A stretch of 64,000 nucleotides of DNA from Actinomyces johnsonii (GTDB lineage: Bacteria > Actinomycetota > Actinomycetes > Actinomycetales > Actinomycetaceae). Under the pieces are notes generated by a model. The model had not been told where the DNA came from. It searched no databases and saw only the letters and a program-made list of their open reading frames with translations. Below are positions 43,834 through 51,497 of this stretch, in pieces. Position numbers and translations under genes: made by a program. Every line of letters begins with the position of its first letter. Position 1 is the first letter of the stretch. Where the stretch lies: contig NZ_VICB01000022.1 of assembly GCF_006546835.1 (NCBI RefSeq), forward strand, positions 1-64,000, in the 5' to 3' direction.

Positions 43834-44430
43834 TCAGGAGACGCCCATGATCTGGTTGAGCTGCCCGTCGCGGCGGGCCTTGTTGATCTGGGCCGGCGTC
43901 ATCGCCTTGAGGTCCTCGCGCGTCAGCTGACGGGGCCCGGCGACGTTATCCCCGCGCTGGCCGGCGTCCGCCGAGGACGTGGAGGCCGGCGGGGTGACGG
44001 GGCCGCGCCAGGCGAGCAGACGGTCAGCGGAGGCGGTGATCTCCTCCTGCGTGGTTCCGGTAAGCAGATCCACGTCAACGCCCTTGGAAGCCGCGATACG
44101 GGCCTTGAGGGAAGCGGTCTCAGCGGCGGCAGCTCGCTTCTCAGCGGCCTCCTTGGCCTCCAGGAGCTTCTGCATCTCGCTCTTGGACTGCTCCTCGATC
44201 GCGTCGAGGCGCTTGGCCTTGTCCGCGTTGGCCTTCGCCCGGTCTTCGTTCTGTCGGGACAGGGCCTTCCACTTCTCCGCCTCGGCCTTCCAATCGACCG
44301 TTTCGGTCTCCTGGGGCGCCTGAGCGGAGGAGCTGGTGCCGGTGGTCTCGCCGGAGCTCTGGACGGCGGGCTCCGTGGTCGTGCCGTTAGTGGTCTGACC
44401 AGCAGGTGGGGTGGGGGTGGTGACGTGCAT
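43834..44430 (-). CDS. Capsid scaffolding protein
   Basis: 198 residues from the ATG at 44430, close behind GGAAGGAACC. Thr/Pro/Ser-rich start, then a highly charged helical coiled coil (AEAEKWKALSRQNEDRAKAN, KSEMQKLLEAKEAAEKRAAA) and a C-terminal basic segment (LTREDLKAMTPAQINKARRD) that could bind the coat protein. This fits phage scaffolds. Location directly before the capsid gene confirms it. Confidence 0.85.
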   Translation of the reverse strand: MHVTTPTPPAGQTTNGTTTEPAVQSSGETTGTSSSAQAPQETETVDWKAEAEKWKALSRQNEDRAKANADKAKRLDAIEEQSKSEMQKLLEAKEAAEKRAAAAETASLKARIAASKGVDVDLLTGTTQEEITASADRLLAWRGPVTPPASTSSADAGQRGDNVAGPRQLTREDLKAMTPAQINKARRDGQLNQIMGVS

Positions 44431-44454
44431 GGTGGTTCCTTCCCGTTTCGGGCA

Positions 44455-44486
44455 TGACAAAGGCCCCTGCCGTTTCGGTAGGGGCC
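44455..44486 (-). terminator. Hairpin plus short U tract upstream of scaffold gene
   Basis: ggcccctgcc (44462-44471) pairs with ggtaggggcc (44477-44486), one G-T pair, loop gtttc. On the leftward strand it is followed by TTTGTC. It lies after the MuF-toxin gene and 25 bases before the scaffold start, so it may lower readthrough between the two. Confidence 0.6.
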
Positions 44487-44642
44487 GGTAGTGGGCGCCC
44501 GCGAGCGCGGGCAAGCTTGTGGGCCGAGATGGAGCTCAGCGGCTGGAGGCGGCGTTGCCTCAAGGCGGCGACGAAGGCGACTGGGAGACCCGCAGTGCTT
44601 TCGCACCCTGGTGGGACGCCTGTCGCCTTCAGCAGCAGAATA

Positions 44643-45902
44643 TCACCGGTGCTCGAAGGCCGCCACCGTGCCGTCGTGGCTGATGACGATGACGCGGGTG
44701 ATTCGTGTCTGCCCGCGAAAACGGCGCTCGATCTGCTCGATCGCGACCTCATCGGAGAGGCCGCAGCGGCGCAGGTCGATGACGAGGCGGGACGCCTGCT
44801 TGCGTGCCTTCTTGAACTGGTCGGAGATCGTGTTCTTCTCGGAGGCGCCCCTGGGGGCCTTGAACTCCCAGATCTCGCCGTCTATCTCGACGTCGGGGTT
44901 CTTGACCCCAGGGGTGTGGTCGACCACGCGGAATCGAACTGTGTGGCCGAGGTCGGCCAGGGCCTGGGCAGTGCGTACCTCGTGGTCCTGGAGGATCGTT
45001 CCTTCCGGGACGTCGACCTTCCCGCTGCCTCCGGGGCGAAGCCACCTGGGCTCCCCGGCGTCGCGGGGACTGGCGTGCGCGACCGTCGTCGACGCCTTCG
45101 GTGCCGAGGCCCTGCGATGGTCCTGTCTCGTCTCCTTGAAGGAGATGACCGGCCCGTACTCGCCGTGCTCGGTGGTCAGGATGATGTCCTTGTACTCCGG
45201 TAAGCGGCCAGCCCGGTCGGAGGCTCCGGTGCGGGCCTCGACAGCCTTGTGGGCGGCCTCCAGGGTCTTTTCGTCGATGACCTGTTCCACGGCCATGCCC
45301 GCGGGCAGGGGGCCGACGTTGCAGTCGCACCCCGGGTGGATGGGGAGCAGGTTCTCGACGTGATAGCGCTGAGTGGAGGCGATGACGCATAGGGCGCAGT
45401 TCTCCCGGCCGGTCAGGATGCGCCGGTAGTACCGGCCGCCGGTGGCTTGCATCGTGTCGCGGGCCTGGACGCGTTTGGCGTTCTGGAGATCCCCTCCGAT
45501 GAGCTGCGTCAGCCGCAGCCCGCCGGCTGAGACGGCCTGGTCGAGTGTCTTGCCCCTGGACAGTGCCGTCCACGTGGTCATGCCCGGACGCTGGTAGACC
45601 GTCAGCGGGTCCACACCGCGCATCCTGGTGACCGCCTCACGGTTGACCGCGGGCACGCTGGTCGTGAGCCCGAGCTCGCTGGCGCAGCTGAGGAGATAGG
45701 CGCGGGTCAGCTCGGCGGTCTGGAGCTGGCCGGCGAGGACCCTGGGGGCCAGGGCCCGCGCCATGGTCTCGACGGCCTCGTCCCGGTAGTCGGGCATGGA
45801 CGCCCACATCTGGGAGGCGAAGGCCGTCAGGTCCTGACGGATCTTGTGGACCGCGGTGTCGTAGGCGCGTGCCAGAGCGTCGAGGCGGTCCAGGTCAGCC
45901 AT
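44643..45902 (-). CDS. MuF-type minor capsid protein fused to CdiA-C-like nuclease toxin
   Basis: 419 residues. Residues 1-205 are a phage head morphogenesis (SPP1 gp7/MuF) domain: AGGLRLTQLIGGDLQNAKRV, AGGRYYRRILTGRENCALC-type block with C169-x2-C172 and HPGCDCNVGPLPAG (190-202), the family's metal-like C/H motif. A linker covers about 205-295. Residues 296-419 form a PD-(D/E)xK-like nuclease resembling the CdiA C-terminal tRNase domain: GTILQDHEVRTAQALADLGH, NPDVEIDG (P336, D337), IWEFKAPRG (E346, K348), ISDQFKKARKQASRLVIDLR and ITRVIVISHDG. So the portal-associated head protein carries an apparently intact toxin. No immunity gene is evident in the 212 bases before the scaffold gene. Confidence 0.8.
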   Translation of the reverse strand: MADLDRLDALARAYDTAVHKIRQDLTAFASQMWASMPDYRDEAVETMARALAPRVLAGQLQTAELTRAYLLSCASELGLTTSVPAVNREAVTRMRGVDPLTVYQRPGMTTWTALSRGKTLDQAVSAGGLRLTQLIGGDLQNAKRVQARDTMQATGGRYYRRILTGRENCALCVIASTQRYHVENLLPIHPGCDCNVGPLPAGMAVEQVIDEKTLEAAHKAVEARTGASDRAGRLPEYKDIILTTEHGEYGPVISFKETRQDHRRASAPKASTTVAHASPRDAGEPRWLRPGGSGKVDVPEGTILQDHEVRTAQALADLGHTVRFRVVDHTPGVKNPDVEIDGEIWEFKAPRGASEKNTISDQFKKARKQASRLVIDLRRCGLSDEVAIEQIERRFRGQTRITRVIVISHDGTVAAFEHR

Positions 45903-45923
45903 GCCCGCCCCCTACGTCGTCGC

Positions 45924-47351
45924 TCAGGCGGTTCGCCGGTCCTGGGTGCCGGGCGTGTCCGCGTTCCCGACCGGCTGCATCTCCTCCGACGTCGTCGGTG
46001 GCGGCTGGGTGGTCAGATTGAGTGCCAGCGCGAGCTGCTCCTCAGCGCGTCTCTGCTTGTCCTGGGCGATCTGCTCGGGGCTGTATCCCAGGATGTTCTC
46101 CTGGATCGTCTCCAGGGCCTCGCCGGCGGCCTTGGCCTGCGCCGCGGCCGCGTACCGCTCGGTCATGGTCACGGTGGCCGGCGGCGCGAAGGCGACCTCG
46201 ATCGTCGTGTCACCGTCCAGGGACTCGCCCTCGACCTGCAGGGCCTTGACGAGCATCACCGCCAGGGCCGGTTTGAACCGCAGGATGCGGTCCTGGGCCT
46301 TGAAGACGAGCTGCTGCATAGGCTGCTCGGCGCCGGAGGCGGACTGGTTGGCGGCGTCCGGAAGCATCGCCGAGACCGGGGTGTGGGTCTCGGCAGCGAG
46401 CTCGCGCCAGTCGTTCCTCACCGCGCTGAGCATCGGGGTCAGGTCAACGGTCTGCGACTCCCAGATCTCGACGCCGGGAGGCAGCTCCCACAGCGCCCCC
46501 GGGCCCGGCTCGAACATCTCTTGGTAGTCGATGTCGTCGCCGTCGGGCCCCTCCTCGGGCAGTCCCGTACCAGGATCCGTGGAGGTGGTCCGCAGGGCCC
46601 GCTGCCGGTAGGTCTGCATCGCCATCGTGACCAGGCGGTAGAGGATCCCGGTGTTGATGCGGTCTATGAGGCCGGTGTGAGCCTCGAACTCCCCCATGCT
46701 GTCCTTGTTGCCCAGCAGCACGATGGGCGGGTCACCGTCGTAGACGTCGAGGCCGTCCAGGTCCCACTTACCCTGCACACGGCTGATGAGCTGATTGCGC
46801 TCGTTGTAGACGCTGCGGGAGTAGGTGGCCTTGACGCCGTCGACCCAGACGATCATGTGGTCGGCGCCCTCGGACACGGACCGCCAGACCTTGACGGCCG
46901 CGAGCGCCTTCCACGGGCGGACGGGGTCGGGCTCGGCGTAGAGCTGCTCGGGCATTTCCCTGGTGATGACGGCCTCGCCGTTGTCGTCGCGGGTGACTAG
47001 GAGGTAGCCGGTGCCGACGGTGAAGGCGTCGCGGGCGGCGTCCTTGAAGGCGACGTCGAGGCGGTTATCCCGCCAGATGCGGCGGGCCTGGACGGCTCGG
47101 GGCCCGTCGGGGGACTCTCCGATCAGGATCCCGTTGGGGATGAGGCGCTCGACGAGGGTGTCGACGATGAGTGCGCCGGCGTTGGCCAGGGCGCGTCGTT
47201 GGAAGGCCTCCCAGGACTTGCGCAGGTTGGGGCCCATCTCCGGCAGGGGCGCGTGCCCGTTGGTGTAGCCGCGTAGACGGTCCACGCGGGGGCGTGCGGC
47301 GTCCATCCGGGAGGTCAGGAAGGTGACCCACTGGTCGAGCGTCTTGCTCAT
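45924..47351 (-). CDS. Portal protein
   Basis: 475 residues, ATG with GGAGG upstream. SPP1 gp6-like portal: LRGYTNGHAPLPEMGPNLRK, AGALIVDTLVERLIPNGILI, DAFTVGTGYLLVTRDDNGEA, PIVLLGNKDSMGEFEAHTGL, INTGILYRLVTMAMQTYRQR and THTPVSAMLPDAANQSASGA. It forms the dodecameric DNA gate at one vertex. Neighbours are the large terminase and the MuF gene, the standard order. Confidence 0.92.
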   Translation of the reverse strand: MSKTLDQWVTFLTSRMDAARPRVDRLRGYTNGHAPLPEMGPNLRKSWEAFQRRALANAGALIVDTLVERLIPNGILIGESPDGPRAVQARRIWRDNRLDVAFKDAARDAFTVGTGYLLVTRDDNGEAVITREMPEQLYAEPDPVRPWKALAAVKVWRSVSEGADHMIVWVDGVKATYSRSVYNERNQLISRVQGKWDLDGLDVYDGDPPIVLLGNKDSMGEFEAHTGLIDRINTGILYRLVTMAMQTYRQRALRTTSTDPGTGLPEEGPDGDDIDYQEMFEPGPGALWELPPGVEIWESQTVDLTPMLSAVRNDWRELAAETHTPVSAMLPDAANQSASGAEQPMQQLVFKAQDRILRFKPALAVMLVKALQVEGESLDGDTTIEVAFAPPATVTMTERYAAAAQAKAAGEALETIQENILGYSPEQIAQDKQRRAEEQLALALNLTTQPPPTTSEEMQPVGNADTPGTQDRRTA

Positions 47352-47359
47352 GGTCCTCC

Positions 47360-49042
47360 CTATCCGTAGAGCCGGCGGGGTTTGCGTCGTCGCTGCGGGC
47401 GGGTGGCGCCTTTGCCGACGGCGTCCAGGCCCGCTCGGTAGGCGAACATGGCGCCCCAGGTGGCGTCGATCTTGGAGTAGTCCTGGTCGTCGGCTGGCTT
47501 GGTGAGTACGTAGCCGGCCTGGCGTGGTGAGCGCCGGGCGTTGAGGAAGTGAGCGGTCATCTGCGGGTCACCGTCGTAGGTGAGACGGCCCTGCTGGATG
47601 GCGGAGAGCAGCTGGGCGAAGGACTCGCAGGTGGCTGAGACGTTGCGCTGGGGGTAGCGGATGGGCTCGGCGGCGCTGATGCGGGCACGCAGGCGGCGCG
47701 AGTAGGCGGCCTCCCAGGTCTTGACGTCCTGCGCCCACCCGGCTGAGGGGTCGGCGTAGAAGCCGACGACGTTGTAGCGCTCGAAGGTCTCCCGGACGGT
47801 CTGCTCGATCTCGAGGCGCGGTGGCTGCCAGCCCTCGCCCTTGGGGCCGTCGGGCTGGGACCAGATGCCGATCTTGAACAGGTGCTGCTGGGTGACTGAG
47901 TAGCCGATGAGGACCGTGGAGTCGGCGATGCCGATCTTGCGGCCCTCGGAGCCGTCGAAGCCGAGGGTGATGGGCTCGTTGGTGGTGACGGTCTTGCTGT
48001 GGTCCTCGATGGCGCGCAGCTCGGGCATGGTCAGCCAGGCGTCGGAGGCGGCGCCGACCTGGTTGAGGAAATCGGCGCACATCTCGGCGGGGTCGTTGTC
48101 CGTCTCCCAGAAGTCGTCGGCGGTGCGCTCGATGTCGACCCAGCCCGGTGAGCAGGGAGGTTCGTGGATGGCGCACCCGCGGGGGTCCGCTGAGGCGTCG
48201 CCGTAGGCGATGCGCAGGCCCTCGATGAGGCTGTCGCGGTCGGAGATGTCGGTGTCCAGCGGCGCGGCCCTGTGGTCGTATAGAAGGCGCCTGGCAGCGG
48301 CTTCCTTGACCTTGCCGGCCTTGATCTGCTCGGCGTAGCGGGCCGTCGTCTCGGCGACCGAGTTCTCGCCGATCGTATGGGCGTTGGGGGTCTCGATCGT
48401 GACGCCGCCGACCTTGGTGGCGTTGTTGCGCAGCGTCTTGGCGAGTTTGGGGCCGCCGTTGCTGGGCACCCAGGTCTCGGTCTGGTCCAGAACAGCCATG
48501 ACGGCGCGGGCGCCTTTGACCGAGGTCGCCGACGATGTTCGCTTCTCGATCTTGCCGGAGCGCATCGTGACGAAGGAGTCCAGCGGGTCGACGTCGTAGG
48601 CATCCTGGGCCGGTGAGCCCCGCAGCATCTCCAGCAGCGGCATCCAAGTGTTCGCGGTCTGGTCATCGGTGGTGGCCGTGACCTGCACCAGCGGAGTCCG
48701 TCTGGTCGCCCACGGGACGCCCACCGGCTGGCCGGCGGCATCCCACCCATCGCACAGCACGGGCCCCATGGCCTCAGCGCAGCAGATCGCGGCCAGGAGC
48801 GGGCTCTTACCCCATCCACGAGGACGAGAGATGACCGCGCGGGACTTCACCCGCCTGCCCGTAAGCGGGTCGAGCTCGTAGAGCCGCACCAGGAAGTCCA
48901 GCTGCTCCTGCGTCGGGACGAAGGGCAGCACATCATCGCAGTCAGGCTGCAGGAGAAAGGCAGTCATCCAGTCGGCGACGTCGTACCCCAGAGTCGGGAA
49001 CTCATCATCCTCATCCAGCGGGGACCACGGCACCGGCCGCAC
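47360..49042 (-). CDS. Terminase large subunit
   Basis: 560 residues, GTG start. ATPase part: Walker A-like SRPRGWGKSPLL and Walker B-like VMAVLDQTETW, with the coupling motif near VTIETPNAHT. Nuclease part: LGFDGSEGRKIGIADST with the first metal Asp, FYADPSAGWAQDVKTWE and late ATWGAMFAYRAGLDAV. It packages phage DNA and cuts concatemers. It follows the small subunit with 8 bases between the two. Confidence 0.92.
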   Translation of the reverse strand: MRPVPWSPLDEDDEFPTLGYDVADWMTAFLLQPDCDDVLPFVPTQEQLDFLVRLYELDPLTGRRVKSRAVISRPRGWGKSPLLAAICCAEAMGPVLCDGWDAAGQPVGVPWATRRTPLVQVTATTDDQTANTWMPLLEMLRGSPAQDAYDVDPLDSFVTMRSGKIEKRTSSATSVKGARAVMAVLDQTETWVPSNGGPKLAKTLRNNATKVGGVTIETPNAHTIGENSVAETTARYAEQIKAGKVKEAAARRLLYDHRAAPLDTDISDRDSLIEGLRIAYGDASADPRGCAIHEPPCSPGWVDIERTADDFWETDNDPAEMCADFLNQVGAASDAWLTMPELRAIEDHSKTVTTNEPITLGFDGSEGRKIGIADSTVLIGYSVTQQHLFKIGIWSQPDGPKGEGWQPPRLEIEQTVRETFERYNVVGFYADPSAGWAQDVKTWEAAYSRRLRARISAAEPIRYPQRNVSATCESFAQLLSAIQQGRLTYDGDPQMTAHFLNARRSPRQAGYVLTKPADDQDYSKIDATWGAMFAYRAGLDAVGKGATRPQRRRKPRRLYG

Positions 49043-49050
49043 CCCCTCTA

Positions 49051-49545
49051 TCAGTCGACGACGCGCAGCACCTTCGAGCGAGCCCGCGAGCGCGATCCCG
49101 AAGTGGCGGCGGGCTCTGCGACCTCAACAGTGCCTCCGGCCTCGGCGCTGTCGGCGACAGCGAAGGTGATGCGCAGGCGGGCGCGGTCTTCGGGGGTGGC
49201 GCCGAACTTGGCGACGCGCAGGCGCAGCTCGGGGCCGAGCCTGACATCGCCCTTCCAGTAGCGGGCGTGGAGCAGAGCCGTATCCATCAGGAACGCCCAG
49301 TCGACGTCGGTGTAGTCAGTCGACAGCGGCGACTCGGCCCACATGCGCCACCAGCGCTCGGTGATGGCCGGCCAGTGGAAGCGCTTCTTGTGGACCGTCC
49401 CGTCGTCGTCGGTGACGTCGACGTAGATGGTCGGCAACCTCGGCTGGGTGACCGGCACAGCGGGTAGGACCTTGAGCGGCTCCGGATCTTTGTTACGGCG
49501 CGCCCGCTTGGACGGGTCCTTGGGCTGCGGCCCCCTGCCTGCCAC
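49051..49545 (-). CDS. Terminase small subunit (P27-like candidate)
   Basis: 164 residues, GTG start. MAGRGPQPKDPSKRARRNKD is the basic G-R-G-P-x-P N-terminus found in P27-type small terminases. Then FHWPAITERWWRMWAESPLS, YTDVDWAFLMDTALLHARYW and FGATPEDRARLRITFAVADS. It likely recognises phage DNA and feeds the large subunit. The 57-base gap upstream is A/T-rich and divergent with the primase-like gene; a GATAAT box on the minus strand (49581-49586) may be a -10 element. Confidence 0.75.
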   Translation of the reverse strand: MAGRGPQPKDPSKRARRNKDPEPLKVLPAVPVTQPRLPTIYVDVTDDDGTVHKKRFHWPAITERWWRMWAESPLSTDYTDVDWAFLMDTALLHARYWKGDVRLGPELRLRVAKFGATPEDRARLRITFAVADSAEAGGTVEVAEPAATSGSRSRARSKVLRVVD

Positions 49546-49602
49546 CTCACTACACCCCCGAATTCCTGTTATTCCAACGAATTATCCGTTACACTTGAGT
49601 CT

Positions 49603-50166
49603 ATGAGGACATGCAGTAGGCCGGGGTGCGGCCGCCAGATCAGCGGCTCGAAGCGGGCCGATACCCGCTTCTGCTCGACACGCTGCCGCGTGGCCGCGCA
49701 CCGCGAGCGCCGCCGCGCCGCCAAGGCCTGTCCCGTGCCCGCTGAGATGCTGACGATGCCGCGGTGGGTCAATCACGACGAGCGCAAGCGCCCCATCTGC
49801 CCGTCCACCGGCCGGTGGGCGTCAGTGACCGACCCATCGACCTGGGACACCTGGGAGGCTGCGAGCAAGCGCGACAGCCGAATCGGCTTCGTGCTCGGCG
49901 GGGGTATTGGGTGTATCGACCTGGACCACTGCCTGGACGCGTATGGGCACCCGAGCGAGGCGGTGGCCGAGCTGCTCGAGTTCTACGCCGGCTCCTACGT
50001 CGAAGTCTCGCCGTCGGGAGACGGGTTACACGTGTGGGGCACAGCCCCGGAGCGCCGCGGTTTCCGACGCACCTGGAAGGGGCAAGCGGTGGAGTTCTAC
50101 TCCCAGGACCGCTACGTGACGGTCACCGGGCGAGTTTTCCGCCCCGGGGCGCTGCTGCCCCTCTGA
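49603..50166 (+). CDS. Stand-alone primase-polymerase-like protein with zinc finger
   Basis: 187 residues, transcribed against the late operon. N-terminal zinc-finger-like C-x4-C (CSRPGC) and FCSTRCR (C-x3-C) with a basic helix. Then WVNHDERKRPICPSTGRWAS, FVLGGGIGCIDLDHCLD (catalytic-type D-x-D), YVEVSPSGDGLHVWG (s-x-H-like motif) and VEFYSQDRYVTVTG. These are the blocks of the archaeo-eukaryotic primase-type N-terminal domain in phage and plasmid primases, but the helicase part is absent and the protein ends soon after. It may be a compact primase or a truncated one. AT-rich upstream DNA suggests separate origin. Confidence 0.7.
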   Translation: MRTCSRPGCGRQISGSKRADTRFCSTRCRVAAHRERRRAAKACPVPAEMLTMPRWVNHDERKRPICPSTGRWASVTDPSTWDTWEAASKRDSRIGFVLGGGIGCIDLDHCLDAYGHPSEAVAELLEFYAGSYVEVSPSGDGLHVWGTAPERRGFRRTWKGQAVEFYSQDRYVTVTGRVFRPGALLPL

Positions 50167-50293
50167 ACGGCCTCACACGCAGCCTCAAAGGCCTCCCAGC
50201 CACGCGGCAAGGGTGCCATATTTCGTTGCAATCACAGCAGAAAGTCGCGTTCCCAGAATCCCCAGACCCGTACACAGAAAAAACGACAGCATC

Positions 50294-50650
50294 TCACGGT
50301 GCTGGGGCCGGGCGGGGTACGGGGTCCCCACCCCCGTCGACGGTCGGGATGAGCCCTGGATGCGGTGGCCGGCGTGGCGCTCGGGCCGCGCGCAGCGCCG
50401 CGAGGTCGGCGCGCGACTCCTGCTGCGTCTTGCGCTTGTGATGCCACGAGCACAACCACTGCAAATTGGAGACATCGTGATCGTCTCCGCGCTCGATATG
50501 GTCGCACTCTCTGCCAGGCTCGACGCACCTTGTTCCATCGCCCATGACACCTTCGCACTGACCGCCTGCGCGCTGAGCGACGAAGGCGCGACGCAACTGC
50601 CAGTCATCGGGAAGACGTGAAGAGCGGTCACTGCTCTGCCATGCCACCAT
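50294..50650 (-). CDS. HNH endonuclease
   Basis: 118 residues from the ATG at 50650, with AAGGAGG upstream; a frame to 50818 is not needed. Core: CEGVMGDGTRCVEPGRECDH (first Cys pair and the D-H of the HNH motif), then DVSNLQWLCSWHHKRKTQQE with the N, the late H and the second metal residues. Phage HNH proteins next to terminase genes often take part in packaging or DNA cleavage. It lies on the leftward strand before the terminase genes but is separated from them by the rightward primase-like gene. Confidence 0.85.
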   Translation of the reverse strand: MVAWQSSDRSSRLPDDWQLRRAFVAQRAGGQCEGVMGDGTRCVEPGRECDHIERGDDHDVSNLQWLCSWHHKRKTQQESRADLAALRAARAPRRPPHPGLIPTVDGGGDPVPRPAPAP

Positions 50651-50837
50651 GACAACCTCCTTCGGTTGAAGCGGCTGGGCGCAAGTGTCCCGCTGACACC
50701 AAGGATGCAATACGATCGAACGCCTGTCCAGACGGTGGCGCGGACGGCGTGTCACACCAAGACCAAAGGAGCGCTGTGCTGCCGCAAGGCGCAGCGTAAA
50801 ATCATCCGGTCCGCTCAATGGTGAGAAAGGAACAACA

Positions 50838-51197
50838 ATGTTCGGACGTAAGAAGGAACGACCTATCAGCAGCTTCTTCTCAGTGAAGGACGGTGCCTTG
50901 CATCTCTACCCCGACCGGCTGGAGAAGAAGGGGGGTGGGTCCGTTGAGACCCTCCCCCTCAGCCAACTGGAGGGGGTACGTCTTGAAGACGGGGAGGAGC
51001 TATCCTCCCGGGTCACGATGACCCGGCTGGTCACCCTCGGGGTATTCGCCCTGGCGGCCAAGAAGAAGACCGGGGGCGAGAAGTTCCTGACCATCGAGAG
51101 CCCCGACATCTTCTGGACGATCGAGATCCCCCGGAAGAACATCGGCGCGGCGCAGCGATTCATCGGCGACATCGAGCAGCAGCGACGCCGACCCTGA
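50838..51197 (+). CDS. PH-like domain protein (accessory gene)
   Basis: 119 residues, ATG with GAAAGGAACAAC upstream. Begins MFGRKKERPISSFFSVKDGA, then LHLYPDRLEKKGGG, ETLPLSQLEGVRLEDGEEL, TRLVTLGVFALAAKKKTGGE and FLTIESPDIFWTIEIPRKN, the strand order of bacterial PH-like (bPH/SHOCT-neighbour) domains that place a Gly-rich hydrophobic segment in the middle. No enzyme motif is seen. It has its own orientation, its own gap and a hairpin behind it, like a prophage cargo gene expressed in the lysogen. Confidence 0.65.
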   Translation: MFGRKKERPISSFFSVKDGALHLYPDRLEKKGGGSVETLPLSQLEGVRLEDGEELSSRVTMTRLVTLGVFALAAKKKTGGEKFLTIESPDIFWTIEIPRKNIGAAQRFIGDIEQQRRRP

Positions 51198-51216
51198 CCT
51201 CTCGCCCTCAAACACC

Positions 51217-51252
51217 ACGGTCCCCTGGCGTTGCATCTGCCATGGGGACCGT
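51217..51252. terminator. Bidirectional hairpin between convergent genes
   Basis: acggtcccctggc pairs with gccatggggaccgt (one bulged base), 20 bases after the PH-like gene stop and 15 before the stop of the convergent HTH gene. It probably terminates both units. Confidence 0.65.
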
Positions 51253-51266
51253 ATATCGAGCACAGG

Positions 51267-51497
51267 CTATCGACTACAAGTAGCGCGACGGCCGCGCCTC
51301 CAGCCCGCACAGTTCGCGGCCGCCTCGCGCTCGAGGACGTCGGGCCAGGCCACCCACACCTGTCCCGCAGAGCGCAGACTCCTCACCCTCTTCCGACGCC
51401 GCCAAGACTGAAGAGTGCGGTAGCTCAGACCCGGCATCCGCTCCCGGACCTCAGCCGCAGTCACCCACTCCACCCCGTCAGGTCCGGTCACGCTCAT
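51267..51497 (-). CDS. MerR-like/excisionase-type HTH protein
   Basis: 76 residues from the ATG at 51497, which overlaps the preceding stop (ATGA). WVTAAEVRERMPGLSYRTLQ, SWRRRKRVRSLRSAGQVWVA and WPDVLEREAAAN form a winged helix of the HTH_17/MerR type. It is the last gene of the leftward early operon before the rightward PH-like gene. It may regulate the late region or phage DNA rearrangement; no target is known. Confidence 0.7.
   Translation of the reverse strand: MSVTGPDGVEWVTAAEVRERMPGLSYRTLQSWRRRKRVRSLRSAGQVWVAWPDVLEREAAANCAGWRRGRRATCSR

Noticed and set aside
44454-45203. Rightward frame as an antisense immunity gene for the MuF toxin
   Set aside because: It runs antisense across the toxin coding region, begins in the hairpin and has no motif or ribosome-binding site.
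45846-47000. 384-codon plus-strand open frame opposite the portal gene
   Set aside because: Antisense to a well-supported portal protein; composition is Gly/Leu/Val-rich as expected for the reverse frame of a high-GC gene.
47568-48647. 359-codon alternative frame within the large terminase
   Set aside because: Arg/His/Pro-rich shadow of the terminase frame without motifs.
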